A stretch of 64,000 nt of DNA from Scleromitrula shiraiana (GCA_028455995.1 JABELC010000015.1:434001-498000); one strand, 5' to 3'; positions 34,514-46,652 are shown, numbered from the stretch's first letter. The notes: generated by a model not told the origin, from the sequence alone. A program made the numbers and translations.

Positions 34514-35596
34514 TCACCAACAAACCAACCCCCTCCCCCCCAATCGAAGCCGCATATGTAATTCTTTCCATCTACTCCCCTTCCCCACGCCCACGCCCAT
34601 GCCCACGCCCACACCCATACCCATGCGCATGCGCTCCCCTTTTTCTTTGCCCCGTCCCATCCCATCACGCCACCTCCTACCCTTTTCCGAAATCTCCCGC
34701 TCATCCAACGGTAACGGTGTCAATGCTCTCGTAACAGCTTGTCGATAACCGACCGTGGTATCATCTCCTCCTGTGTTTAACCCCTCGTCTTCCCTATTCC
34801 CATCCGCATACCTACTATGCGCGCCGGCTTTCTCCTCGACTTCTAGCCCTCCTCCCTCCCAGACTCCACTTCCCCATTCTCGTGTCTCCCTCTCTTTATC
34901 CCTCTCCTTATCTCTCATGTTCCGTGCTCGTGCTCGTTCTCGTTCTCGTTCTCGCTCTCGCTCTTCAACAACCCGCCTGACGACCCACTCGAAAGTCTCT
35001 CCTACATTCACACCCCCCCTCGCGCTCGTCTCCATAAACCCGCAGCCCCTGCTCCTCGCCCACTCGAGCCCTTTTCTCGCCGACACCTCTCGGTTCTGCG
35101 CTAAGTCCACTTTATTAGCCGCTACTATTTTGATGGGCTGTCGAGAGTGAGATTGACGAGACGAAGACGAAGAAGACGAAGACGGAGAAGAAGACGAAGA
35201 CGGAGTGGAGCATCGATGACATGTATTGATTAGTTCATCGAACCACTCCAAAGCGTCTAGGCTTCCCGCGCGCGTAATATCGTAAACCAATAAATACGCA
35301 TCCACATCGCCTCCAGTACTCCCTCTCCCATCTCTCCCATCTCTCACATCTCTACCCCCACTATTCCCCTTCATCCCCAGTCCCCACATCCCCCTATACT
35401 CCTCCTGCCCCGCCGTATCCGTCAGACTAATGTGGTACGTCCGTCCATCGATCACGCGCGTCACCGTATACGAGTCTTCGATCGTGGGGTCGTATGTTGA
35501 TGTCCAGTGGGATTTTACCAGACGCAGTGTTAGTGCGGATTTGCCGACGCCGCCGTCGCCGAGGATGAGGATTGAGATGCGGGTGGGTGTGTTCAT
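34514..35596 (-). CDS. Atypical Ras-like small GTPase with long C-terminal tail
   Basis: A single-exon frame of 360 aa. The G motifs are present: P-loop GDGGVGKSAL (about 12-21), effector loop YDPTIEDSY (about 35-43), DTAGQEEYRGMW (about 60-71), NKVDL and ETSAR. Two inserts depart from normal Ras: a Gly/Arg/Asp-rich loop just after switch II and a Ser-run loop of about 15 residues before the PIKIVAANKVD strand. After the G domain (about 215) comes a run of Arg-Glu repeats and a roughly 140-residue low-complexity tail ending GLVCW. No CaaX box is present, so lipid attachment as in Ras/Rap/Rheb is not predicted unless an unseen intron changes the end. It probably signals at a membrane through the basic tail or acts in the cytosol. 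Confidence 0.82.
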   Translation of the reverse strand: MNTPTRISILILGDGGVGKSALTLRLVKSHWTSTYDPTIEDSYTVTRVIDGRTYHISLTDTAGQEEYRGMWGLGMKGNSGGRDVRDGRDGRGSTGGDVDAYLLVYDITRAGSLDALEWFDELINTCHRCSTPSSSSSPSSSSSSSSRQSHSRQPIKIVAANKVDLAQNREVSARKGLEWARSRGCGFMETSARGGVNVGETFEWVVRRVVEERERERERERARARNMRDKERDKERETREWGSGVWEGGGLEVEEKAGAHSRYADGNREDEGLNTGGDDTTVGYRQAVTRALTPLPLDEREISEKGRRWRDGMGRGKEKGERMRMGMGVGVGMGVGVGKGSRWKELHMRLRLGGRGLVCW

Positions 35597-38091
35597 TTTG
35601 TAGATGGTTTGGTATTTGGGGTATGTGTTTTGTTTATTTGTTTGTTTATTTGTTTATATGTTTATTTGTTTATTCGTAGGCTTCTGTGTTCGTTGGTTCA
35701 TCTGTTCATTTCTAATGTTCTCTTGTTTATTGTATCGGATTCGTCGAGTCGATATGAGAGAGAGCGAGGAACTGGGTATTTAAGAAAATGAATGAATGAA
35801 TGGTAAGATATTGAATATCGAAGGTCCGTTCCTTCTTTCTTTCTTTCTTTCTTGCTTGCTTGCTTTCTTTTTTTTTTCAATTGGCCCCTGTCTTCCTTCT
35901 TTCCTGACTTTCTTATTTGTTGTTTTGTTTGTTTTTACTTCCTTTTGATACCCCCTTTCAAGGTTCTCTCCTCACCGTTTGATATATGTATCGTACTCGT
36001 CACTTCGATTCGATTCGATAAATAGATGCAATAGATGCAGTAGATGCAATAGATAAAATAATAAAGTATGATAAGGTAGAGTATGATATCGTAACGAACA
36101 ATGCAGCACATTCATTCAATATCAATATCAATTCCAATACCAATTCCAATATCAATACCAATTCACCTCCCTAAATAAATTCCTTCCAAGGGTTCTAGAA
36201 TTCCAATCTCAAATTCCCTCTCCTCATTCCCATTTTATCCAATTAGCACAGACAATTAATATAATGTAATATAAATATCGGATCAGATACTTGTGACATG
36301 CCGTCTTTTCTTTATGATTTAATAATATTTATATGATAAGAAGAAGAATAATAATAATAATAATAGTAATAAATTCTAGTTAATAAACTATTTTAAAAAT
36401 ATACTAAGATTTTTCCAAGATATTAGCGTAATAAACTTTGTTTCAAAATAAAAATAAAAATTAAATATATTTATAATAAAATCTCTCTTTTGGTATTAAA
36501 GAGAAGAGACACTCTTTATACTAAGTAAAGAGAAGAGACAATCTTCTACTTCTTTTACCCCTTAAAATTTCCATCCAATTGGGTTTTGTTTGTTTGCTTC
36601 AATTTCTTCTTCCAAGGGTTTTGGAAATAATTCTCCTTTTAATCCGCCTTGTACGTCATACATGTATGCGATTACCGGTACAGTGCAGTACAGTAATATT
36701 TCCAATAACATCTCCAATAATATCTCCCCCTATAACCAAACTCTTCGTACCAAGTTCCTCCTTAAAGCACTGAAAAAATAATAATTATGGATAATAACAA
36801 TAATAATGAAGATCCCAGTTCTCTTCCATCCACTTCATCCACTACACCCACTATCCAAGGGAATGGACGCACGCATATAGATAGATAGATAGATAGATAG
36901 ATCCGGGATTTTGAGTCGAGCCAGGGATGGGAAGCTCCGCTACTTCGATTCGATGAGTTTGGATTCGTTTCTATTTATCTATTCTCGTCGATATTCTTAT
37001 CTATTATCTATCGTGGAATACTTATATTATCGTGGAATACGTATATTAATTACCGTGCGCAGAGAGAGATCTTTCAAGGGAGAAAATAAAAAAAGGGGGT
37101 ATTATATTTATATTTATGTTTATATTTATATTTATATTTATATTTTTGAAGGCCGGTTTTTCGAGATAAAGGTTTAGATTTACTCCGTAAAAAAGGGTCA
37201 AGCGCGGTTCATTCATCCCTGTTCGTCACGCTATATATATATACATCGGTAGGGTAGTACCGTAGCTAGATATTGATATGCTCCGTACCCAGTCTTAGCA
37301 TGCATGCGGAAGATAGAAAGCTATGTTTTGAGTCGGGGCTCGTTCAGTGGACTTGAACATATATGTCAATGTCATGTGCGTGGTTTTGTATTTCATTGTT
37401 AGCTATAGCATGGCATTGAATTGGTTTGGTTTGGTTTGGTTTCATTGCTGTTTGGAAGATGATGAATGATTCATGAGAACCACAATCTAGTCTAACTGTG
37501 TCAGAGCGAGTGCTTGATGTCAGATCATAGCTATTTTCTTGGATTAGTGAGTTATATGAGTCAAGTTTTAAGTCTGCGGTCTAACTGTGTCAGAGCGAGT
37601 GCTATCTAGAAGCTGGCAGTAAAGAACTATTGGGAATTTCATCTCACTCATTTTCATTCTGGTTGCTAGACAATTCAATAGTTCCATATGCCAACTCCTA
37701 TGAAAAGGTAGATGGTATTTGATTGAAGAATGAATATATGAAGATTGGCTAGATTATAGGTAGGTTCTAACGATCAGTTTTTCATTTTGAGGTTTTCCAT
37801 GATATAGATTCAATTCATCTTTGGTCTATCTAAATGATTATGTTATATTGTTATATAATGTCGTCGATCTAATATATTTTGCTCCACTTATCTCAACTCA
37901 ACCAATCAAAACTCACGCCTTTATCGAACATATATCCATACCAAAATATCTTATATACTCCTTTCTCTTCCAATCTAAAATTCTATAAAGCATCCATACA
38001 AAAAAGTAAATCTCAATTTCACCTTCATCACCAAGTATTAACACACCAAAGTCATTCAGCATATAAAATCAACTATCCACCCCCAAAAATC
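35597..38091. other. Gene-free AT-rich spacer
   Basis: About 2.5 kb upstream of both the Ras-like gene and the dehydrogenase. It holds TTTG/TTTC tracts at 35625-35670 and 35837-35875, ATAATAATA at 36340-36370, GATA at 36878-36902, TTTATA at 37105-37145, TTTGG at 37425-37442 and a 25-bp direct repeat pair near 37.5 kb. No supported gene. Confidence 0.5.
37490..37603. repeat. 25-bp direct repeat pair
   Basis: The same 25 bases (beginning GTCTAACTGTGTCAGAG) occur at 37490-37514 and 37579-37603, 89 bp apart. The sequence is complex, not a microsatellite. Confidence 0.85.
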
Positions 38092-39606
38092 ATGTCTCTC
38101 CGACCCGATCTCCCCCAAACCGTCAACATAATTCACCTCGACCCCCAACACACCCCACTCCCCACATTCACCATCCCCATCCCCTTCACCTACACCGAGC
38201 TCCCCGCCAACCCGCCCACCACCCCCACCCTCCTCGCGCCCCTCCTCCAGTCCGCCCACATCCTCATAAGCACCCGCTATTTCCTGACCCCCCCTCTCCT
38301 CACCCTACTCCCCAACCTCCGCCACATCGCCATCCTCGCCATCGGCACCGACCACGTGGATCTGCAATACTGCAGAAATCACGGCATTACGGTGAGCCAT
38401 GTGCCGGCGGCGAGCAACGAGAGCGTGAGCGAACATGCGTTGGCGTTTTATTTTGCGTTGAGGAGGAATTTGGTGGGGATGAATGAGTGGGTGAGGGAGG
38501 GCACGGAGTGGGCGACGAGGGGGAGTTTGAAGGGGGAGTTTTGGAGTGCGGGGGAGGGGGTTGTTACGGGGGGGTTGAGGAATGAGAGGGTGGGGATTAT
38601 TGGGGGTGGGGAGTTGGGTAGGTTTTTTTTCTTTCTTTTCTTTGGGCTTTGTGTTATTGATGCTATGTTTCTTTGCTTTTCCGTTCTGTTTCTTCTTGGT
38701 TCGCTTGATTTGAAGATCAGAGTGAACAATACTTCAAGTTAGAACTCGAATTCCCCAAGGCACTTACTTATTTATGTCAATTGTGTGGTTTCTCCACCGC
38801 TTGAAACTCACATTGTCTATAAGGCGAGAACCCAAGACGCTCAGAACACAAGACATAGTATAAGTTTACTTGTCACATGATATTTTCCCTTCAATCACTT
38901 CAAGCCGTTCTTTTCAGATTCAAGTTTCTCCGCCTATTCCACTCCACATCTACACCTCTTGATTGCAAACAACCAACCATACTAACCAATCCCCCCAGGA
39001 AACCGCGTAGCAACACTCTGCCGCGCCCTCAACATGCCCGTCTCCTTCTCCCTCCGCAAAGGCTCATCCACTCCCACCCCCACCCCCACCCCCTCTTCCC
39101 AAACCACCACCACCACCACCCCACCCTACATCCCCTTCACGGAGCTCCTCTCGACCTGCACCGTCATCTTCCTCACGCTGCCCCTCACGCCCACAACCAG
39201 CAACCTCATCACGGCCCTCGAGCTCCGCACCATGCGAAAAGACTGTCTCCTGATCAACGTGGCGAGGGGCGGGATAGTAAATGAAATGGATCTGGTGACC
39301 GCGTTGAAGAGGGGCTGGATTGCCGGGGCGGCTACGGATGTTTTTGTTAGGGAGCCGGCGGGCGCCGGGGATGTGCTTGTTAGGGCTGCGAGGGGGGAGG
39401 AGGAGGGGAAGAAGGAGGATGGAGAGGGAGAGGGAGAGAAAGAGGGAGAGAAAGAGAAAGAATATAGTTTAAAAGGACGATTAATATTAACGCCGCATGT
39501 GGCTTGGTGGGCGAGAAGTAGTATTGAGAGGTTATCAGAAGTAGTAGAGATTAATATTGAGGGGTGGTGTAGGGGAGAGGAGAGGAACTTGGTACATTTG
39601 GGGTAA
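38092..39606 (+). CDS. D-isomer-specific 2-hydroxyacid dehydrogenase
   Basis: NAD(P)-dependent reduction/oxidation of 2-keto/2-hydroxy acids; glycerate/glyoxylate-type substrates are likely but not provable. The exons are 38092-38617 and 38999-39606, about 377 aa, with a long 381-bp intron that falls exactly inside the dinucleotide-binding motif (GIIGGGELG then NRVATLCRALNM). The catalytic residues are present: Arg at about 265 in NVARGGIVNE, Glu in the VREPAG segment after AGAATDVF, and His at about 342 in TPHVAW. Compared with the family, the cofactor domain carries a Thr/Pro-rich insert near 200 and a Glu/Gly/Lys-rich insert near 305-325. Start: the ATG at 38092 in good context; an open frame continues upstream without family similarity. 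Confidence 0.9.
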
Positions 39607-40358
39607 TGATTTTGGGTTCTTTGATATGTGATAATTAGCTGCTGATTGGAGATTTTGCAATTGAAGAAGGGCGGGGTGGGTTAATGAGTGATCATAACGA
39701 AACGGGAGAAGAACTTCGAAGAGAGCAAGAGCAAGAGCAAGAGCAAGAGCAAGAGGGGCAAATGGCATAGAAATAGCGGTACGATACTCGGTATAGAATA
39801 GAACAGAAAGGTACACGATAAACCATACATACATACAAGAAAAAGAAAAAGAAAATAAAAAATATCCAATATCCCCACCCAATTCAATCATAAAAATACT
39901 CTACTCGTACATCACGACGACAAACATCTCTCATCGAAATCCACACAATAAATCATTAGACATACAATGGAGAGAGGTGAGTATAACGAAACCCGTATAC
40001 AGAATAAAATAATGTACAAAATCATTTATTTTGATGCAAGCAAACTTTACCCCTTCATCCCTTCACTCTATCAACTTTTGACTTTTGACTTTTGACTTTT
40101 GACTTTGCCATATTCTAGATTACGTTATCGACTGTTGCTTTTCCTTGTTTATTTGTCTATCCATCTATTCATCTGTCCATCTGTCCATCGTACATGTATC
40201 GTACATGTATCGTACATGTATCGTATCGGATCGGATCGTAGATATAAAAGTATATCCATGCATGTAGTCATTCATATATTCATACATGCATAGCCATCCC
40301 TTCATCTCTCCATCCATGACCCCAATATTGAGATGCTTAAATGAATGCATCGCCGCTT
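39607..40358. other. Convergent 3' spacer dehydrogenase/IF-2
   Basis: About 750 bp with GAGCAA units at 39725-39755, a TTTTGACT tract at 40074-40107 and an 11-bp CATGTATCGTA repeat at 40187-40224. No gene is seen. Confidence 0.5.
40187..40224. repeat. CATGTATCGTA 11-bp tandem repeat
   Basis: Just over three tandem copies of an 11-bp unit, followed by GATCG units, in the 3' spacer. Confidence 0.8.
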
Positions 40359-43300
40359 TTACAAATATCTCTTCTCTATAATTTCCTCATAAGCCTGGAT
40401 CTGATCTCCGACTTGGAAGTCAGACCAGCCCTCGAATCCCATTCCACACTCTGTACCCTTCTTCATCTCCATGACATCTTTTTTGCCGTGTTTGAGGGAA
40501 TCAAGTGTGCCTATTTATGAGTTAGATTTTATGGATATGATAAGAATATGATGGAAGGAAGTGGGGAGATGGGACGGAGGAACATTATAAACATACCATC
40601 AAAGATCTTCTCTCCCTTCCTCAAAACCCTATACCTAGCCCCCCTCGAAACTGATCCATTCCTAACTTTACACCCCGCAATACTATGATACTTCCTCCCC
40701 TTAATATTAATCTCAAAGACCTGCGCAATCTCCGCCTCACCGATCACCTTCTGCGACACCAACGGCGGAAGAAACTTCGACATCTCCGCCCTCACATCAT
40801 CCATAAGTCTATAGATAATATTATGATCCAAAATCGTCACGTTAGCCTGTTCAGCCAATTGAGCAATATGCGGCTCAATAGTCGTGTTGAAGTTGACTAG
40901 GTAGCCTTTGGCGGTTGCTGCGTGTTCGATGTCGGATTCGCTTAGTTTACCGGCGGATGAGCGGAGGATTATGGGCTCGATTTCTTTGGTTCCGAGTGCG
41001 AGTATGCTGTTTAGAACTGCTTCGACGGATCCGCTAACGTCGGCTTTGACGATAAAGTAGACGGGTTTGGGACCGGCTTTATCGCTATTATTCGAAATAA
41101 TTGGTGAGTCAATCTCTCCATCTTCCGCTGCCTCTCTCTCGGCCTTTTCGCGCTCTCGTTTACCGTGTTCGAGTTTGCGCGATTCGTTAATAGCTTCCAT
41201 GTCTTGGGCCATTTTGTTTCGCTCTTCGGCTTCAAGTCGATATTCGATGACGCTCTTGGCTTTGGCTTCGTCGTGAGCTTGGAGAACTTCATCTCCAGCT
41301 GCAGGTAAATCTCTCCAGCCATCAATCTCGACTGGGGTACCCGGGCCAGCTTCTTCAATTTCAACACCTGCTTCGTTACGAAGACGTCTGATTCTTGCCC
41401 AGGTTTGACCGGCTACGATGAAATCCCCCACTCGCATGGTACCGCGGCGGACGAGGACAGTTGCGACTTTTCCCATGGATTTGATACTTGCTTCGAGAAC
41501 CCATCCTTCTGCTTGACCATCAATTTCGGCACGCATATCGAGAATCTCGGATAATGTGACTGCTGCTTCTTCCAATTCATCCATACCTTGTCCAGTCATA
41601 CCACTGACACAAACAACTTGAGTATCACCACCATAATCCTCAATATCAACTCCATGACGAGCAAGATCTTGCTTGACACGATCGATATTGATCTCAGGCT
41701 TATCGATCTTATTGATGGCAACGATGATTGGTACCTTGGCAGATTTTGCATGATTAATGGCTTCAATAGTTTGAGGTTTGACACTATCATCTGCAGCGAC
41801 GACCAAAACAACAATATCAGTAACATTAGCCCCTCTTTTACGCATACTCAAGAATGCTTCATGACCAGGGGTGTCAAGGAAAGTGATTGTTTTCCCTGAA
41901 GACATCGGTACAGAGAACGCTCCAATATGTTGAGTGATACCACCATGTTCCGTAGCAGCAACAGATGATTTTCGAAGATAATCGAGAATTGTAGTTTTAC
42001 CATGATCAACATGTCCCATGATAGTAACGACCGGAGATCTTTGAGGTAGTATGGACGGGTCTTCAGGTGGGGGTCTGGCTATTAGATCTTCAGACTCGCC
42101 ACGATCAATGATAGGATCGAAATTGTATTCCATAGCAATCAACCCAGCATTCTCTGCATTCAAAATGTAATCGTGGTTAATTTCTTCAAATCCCAGTTCT
42201 TCCATCTTCTCAATAAATCGCTCAACTTTAACTTTAAGTGCAATAGCTAAGTTGGAAACACTGATATACTCAGGTAAAAGTATTGGTGTTAACTTAGCAG
42301 CTTTCTTTGCAGCCTTTTCTTTTTTACGACGCTTTTTGAGTTCTGCCTTCTCAAGAGCTATTGCTATTGCATCATCGTCATCATCTTCAACTTCGTATTG
42401 TCGGCGTCGTTTGGCTTTATCTCTTATTCTGCCGTTGGGCTTCTTGTTATCTGTGATATCATCACTAGCGCCAAATCGACTAGAGGCTTTTCGACGAAAT
42501 TCTGAACGGGACGAACCGGATTCCTCTTCAGCGACTTCTGATCGTGAATCGTGTGCCTCTCTATCTGGTGGCTCTGTCCGCCAGAAAACCAATGGGGGTG
42601 GCTTAGATTCCTCGACAGGTTTATCGCTTTGAGGTTCTGTTGGTAGTGGGGCAGATTGGCTAGAAGTGGACTGGCTGGGAGCTGACTGGTTTGCAGTTGA
42701 TTGGTCGAGGGATTGGTACAGAGATCCAGCGACTTGACCGAGAATTGAGCTATTTTGAAAGGCCCCAGGCCATATAGCACGAGAAGATCGAGTTGGAGTT
42801 TCCACATCTGATGATCTAATGGTAGGAGTTTGATTTTGGAACATCCCAGGCTGACCAAAAGCAGATCTGCTTCGTTTGTCCACATCTGATAATGTAATGG
42901 TAGGAGTTTGATTTTGGAACATCCCAGGCTGACCAAAAGCAGATCTGCTTTGTTTGTCCACATCTGATGATGATGTAATGGTAGGAGTTTGATTTTGGAA
43001 CATCCCAGGCTGACCAAAAGCAGATCTGCTTTGTTTGTCCATATCTGATGATGATGTAATGGTAGGAGTTTGATTTTGGAACATCCCAGGCTGACCAAAA
43101 GCAGATCTGCTTTGTTTGTCCACAGTTGATGATGATTCAATGGTAGGAGTTTGCTTTTGGAACATCCCAGGCTGACCAAAAGCGGATCTACTAGAACTTG
43201 GACGTGGATCATAACTGCTTTGCTTTGAAATATCCTTGTTACCTAATGGTGTATAAGAACCCCGATTAGCATTCTGCTCTATGATCGTTCGACTCTCTGC

Positions 43301-44148
43301 AAACGTGTTTTGTGCAGTCTGCGCGAGCTTTTGATCAGCTTTTCGTCTCAGTTGACTCCACTGTGAGGAAGTGTTTGCGGCAACGCCTTCAGACGGAGAA
43401 TCAGTTGGTTCCCATGCGAGATGCCTGCGTACTCTGACTTCATTCTTTCCCAAAGCCTGTCTCCTCTCCCACTCCGCGTCTCTCGCATCCTTCTGTCTTC
43501 GTGCGTTCTGAGCAATGCGTAGTACCTCCTCCTGAGAACGTGGCGCTTCTCTACCAGCACGGTTTGATTCAGGTCCAGGCCCTGTATGGATCTTAATTTC
43601 TCGAGGTTTTGCTTCTTGTGCTTTCTTCAATTGCGCCATCATTAGGTCTTTTGCTCTCTGTTCATGTGGCAAAAGCGCTGGCGCACTCTGCGCAGTAGTG
43701 ACTGAACTTGCAACATTTGAATTTGGGTTATTTTCGCCACTCCTAGGGCCGGTTGATGGTATTGTAGAGTTCCCCCAGCTAGGTGTAGTACCCGATCCAA
43801 TTCCGCTTCCTGGAGTCCCCCATGATATTGCAGGTCCAGTTCCTACACCGGTTCCATTCCATGCTGGACGACCCCACGAAGGCGCAGATGCCTGGGATGG
43901 TCGTTGAAAAGTAGAATCGTCTTCGTTGCTTTCTTTTAAGGCTGCACCTTCTGCGGGTGGTTTTCGATTTGGTTGAGATGATTGTAGGAAACGGCGCTGT
44001 ACATGTGAAGGGCGGCGGGCTGCCCCGAGTCTATGAGAGCAAAACGCACATATGGATGGCGTAGGCGGTTCCTATATAGATCAGAACATATCCGCAAGTA
44101 ATTGTAAGAATATGATGTTAATACCTTTAACAAACTTCGACCCCTCAT
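40359..44148 (-). CDS. Mitochondrial translation initiation factor IF-2
   Basis: GTPase that brings formyl-Met-tRNA to the mitochondrial small subunit. Exons are 44148-44125, 44071-40597 and 40510-40359, about 1216 aa. The first exon codes only MRGRSLLK; with the start of exon 2 (HRLGAARRPSHVQRRF) it forms an Arg-rich matrix presequence. Residues about 300-420 are five tandem copies of a 26-27-aa unit. An IF2-N-like segment (EYISVSNLAIALKV) precedes the G domain at about 685: GHVDHGKT, DTPGHEAF and NKID are intact. Domains II-IV follow (VLVRRGTMRVGDF, KADVSGSVEAVLNS) and the C-terminus has the expected CGMGFEGWSDFQVGD strand. Yeast Ifm1 is 676 aa; the excess is N-terminal. Divergent from the next gene across 257 bp. 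Confidence 0.94.
42800..43195 (-). repeat. In-frame tandem repeats in IF-2 coding sequence
   Basis: Five near-identical units of about 75-81 bp encode RSAFGQPGMFQNQTPTI plus a Ser/Asp/Lys spacer. Units 2-4 are nearly identical at DNA level; the first and last are diverged. All keep the reading frame. Confidence 0.92.
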
Positions 44149-44405
44149 TATTGCATTGTGAATTTAATGAAAGATGAACTATTTTCATCCATGGAAAATG
44201 GAGATGGTAATATTTTATAACTTTTACGGATAACGAAACGAACCAAAAATGCACTTCAAAAATTATTTACATCATATTCACCCACAGACTGAAGCTCCGG
44301 CCAATTCTACTTAAAACTACTTGGACATACAATATTTGTGTAATTCCAAGGAGAATTCCTAATTACAACCACTTTTGATACAATTTGGTATCACAGGAGA
44401 GCATT

Positions 44406-45473
44406 ATGCCTCCTAAATCAAAGCCAAAGAGGACGTTCAAGACCTCATCCTCCTCCAAGCCAACTACGACTTCAACTTCTCAAAATGAACCTCCAGCCCC
44501 TTTCGCACGACCACCGCCAAAATTACAACCCTTTCTAGAGAAGCTCTCGAAATACCATATCTATATTACTCATATTGATACTCACCCCGTGGATTTCAAG
44601 CGAAAGATTTTCTTGGTCCCGGTGCTTATGAATATTGCAATTCTCGCATTGCTCGCATGGCGCATATCTGTCATTTTCCCATACTATATGAAGATTTGCT
44701 TCTCCATGATGGGTCACCATAACGAGACGACGATTGATACCAATGTCATGGAAATAAATGATCAAGGACGCGAAATATTACGTCGCGGTTTAATATTTAT
44801 GATCGACTTCTTTCTATACGTATTCGTTTGGCCATGGCCTAGGGACTTTTTCATGGGACGAACAATTGGAAACCCAGTTTCTTGGAGATTGGGATTGGGG
44901 TTTAGGGACAAAGAAATCATTGTGCGAAGAAGCAGAAAATGGGATCGAACGGTTGGAGATTACCTCAAGGAAGATAATGAGTCAGGAATGGAATTGTTGA
45001 TGACAAATGTTAAAAAGGCTATAGAGCCGTTATGGATGCAAAAGACTGGATATTTGATGTTAAACAAAGATTGGGATTTGGATTGGAAAGCCATGATACA
45101 AGCCACAAAGATGGTGGATAAGAAGAAGATGGAGCTAGCTGATTTCAAAACTACCATTCTTGCCTGGCACGCTGCTTATGGATGGATGGTTGCTATCGAG
45201 AAACCAACGGAACAAGGTGACAAAGAGGAGTTAGGACGAAAGAAGATTACAGCCTTCAAGGATGCATTGACCAATATGGGGAAGGAGAATTTGTTCTTCA
45301 GATGGATCGAGTTAGTTCAATTCGAATCATCGAAGCCAGAGGGTTGGGGTCCAAAGCAGCAAGAGAAGACAATGGAAAAGGCCAAAGAGATGTTTGAAGC
45401 TCAAGGAGTCGATTTCGAAATGTTTTGGGAGAAAATTGGTGGCACAGAAGGATTGCCTGGTTATGATGTATGA
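44406..45473 (+). CDS. Conserved-looking two-TM protein, unknown function
   Basis: A 355-aa single-exon frame starting at the ATG in GCATTATGCC. The Lys/Ser/Thr-rich N-terminus (1-38) is followed by KLQPFLEKLSKYHIYITHID, a membrane segment at about 68-92 (IFLVPVLMNIAILALLAW) and a second one at about 125-148 (GLIFMIDFFLYVFVWPW). The soluble C-terminal 200 residues are Lys/Glu-rich with Trp-containing helices (WDLDWKAMIQATK, FFRWIELVQFESSKPEGWG). I do not recognise a named family. Low repeat content and even composition suggest a conserved gene. A CAG just upstream of the ATG might be the acceptor of a leader intron. Location, ER or mitochondrial membrane, is inference. Confidence 0.85.
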   Translation: MPPKSKPKRTFKTSSSSKPTTTSTSQNEPPAPFARPPPKLQPFLEKLSKYHIYITHIDTHPVDFKRKIFLVPVLMNIAILALLAWRISVIFPYYMKICFSMMGHHNETTIDTNVMEINDQGREILRRGLIFMIDFFLYVFVWPWPRDFFMGRTIGNPVSWRLGLGFRDKEIIVRRSRKWDRTVGDYLKEDNESGMELLMTNVKKAIEPLWMQKTGYLMLNKDWDLDWKAMIQATKMVDKKKMELADFKTTILAWHAAYGWMVAIEKPTEQGDKEELGRKKITAFKDALTNMGKENLFFRWIELVQFESSKPEGWGPKQQEKTMEKAKEMFEAQGVDFEMFWEKIGGTEGLPGYDV

Positions 45474-46652
45474 TGCCCTATAGAATTTTGTTGTAAGTAA
45501 TCCGCTGAGTACTTTGGATCATGAGTAGATAAGATCCAAGTGCTGTAATTAGAACATCTCATCCAATTTAAAGCTCTTATCGACGTTATATAGTCCACTC
45601 ACATGGAATCGTTATTTACATGTGGCAATTTTCCCTAGCTGAGAATATTCTCTGTTGGTAACTTTCATACACAATTGTTGTTGATTTCAGATATTACAAA
45701 TTGAAACGAGTTATAGATATCTCTGCAGAGTGGAATATACCAGTAGTCTTTTTGCCATGGTTAGGAACACTCAATTGTTTTCTTCTCAAGGTTGCCAGCT
45801 AGTGCTGAAACTCATATGCTTAAGATCTATATGATTATGTGTAGAGGTTATAGGTCACAAAACTTCGCGTGCAAGAGTGATATGGGCATGTAATCCCAAG
45901 TTCTCTGTCGGTATTCATTATATTGCAAAGTGTTAAGTTATCCATCAGCGTATAGAGCACTTATACGAGTTGCTGTCTCATGGCTCATGTCTCTTTATCG
46001 CAATTAGTTCAGTCTGCCAGTAAGATCGTCAGGTTTTATCCCTCGAAAATCGACTAGTCTGACACCTGCCAATATCCACTGGCACAAAGAGATCAGACCC
46101 TTCTCAATGCACTATTTGGTTTATTTTCCTTCTCTTCAAATCAATTGATGGTCTTTGAGAATGACCCTAGACACCCGCATCGTTTGAAACAACCGGTTTA
46201 CCCGTACCATTTGACACATTCATCTGAAATTCCCAAACAATTCTTTTCACGAACAGGTATCAAATCTTCAATGTTCATTAGTCTCATCCCATTGTTGTTG
46301 CGAGGGAAACGAAACATGACCTCGCATCTCATGGTCCAACATACTAATTTTTTGTCCGCTTTGACATATTATCTTATCACTCCTACTTCATGAGGCAAGT
46401 ATTACCTTTAATAGTCCAATTAATCTTGGAATCTGTTATTTCGACGAACTTTATATAATTGTCGATTGTTTCTTCCTGTTACCCATTCTCCATTATCCTT
46501 CCACAATCCATTGAATTTACAACAGCTCTTCTCAATTCATAACCCGGATTAGAAAAGCTTACATCCATCATAACCCATCACACATACCAACGAATATTAT
46601 TTCCATCCTATTCTCTCAGCACATCAGGCATAAACCTTAACTAAATCTCAAT
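45474..46652. other. Spacer without a supported gene
   Basis: About 1.2 kb. The 46145-46393 frame lacks family features. The segment 46440-46650 is CT-rich and looks like a leader for the small ORF that follows. Confidence 0.4.

Noticed and set aside
42424..43212. 262-aa open frame overlapping the IF-2 coding region on the same strand
   Set aside because: It is a shifted-frame shadow of the in-frame tandem repeats in IF-2; it is made of the repeated LLLVSLGCSK-type unit and has no independent support.
46145..46393. 82-aa plus-strand frame
   Set aside because: No domain, no convincing leader, composition like flanking spacer.
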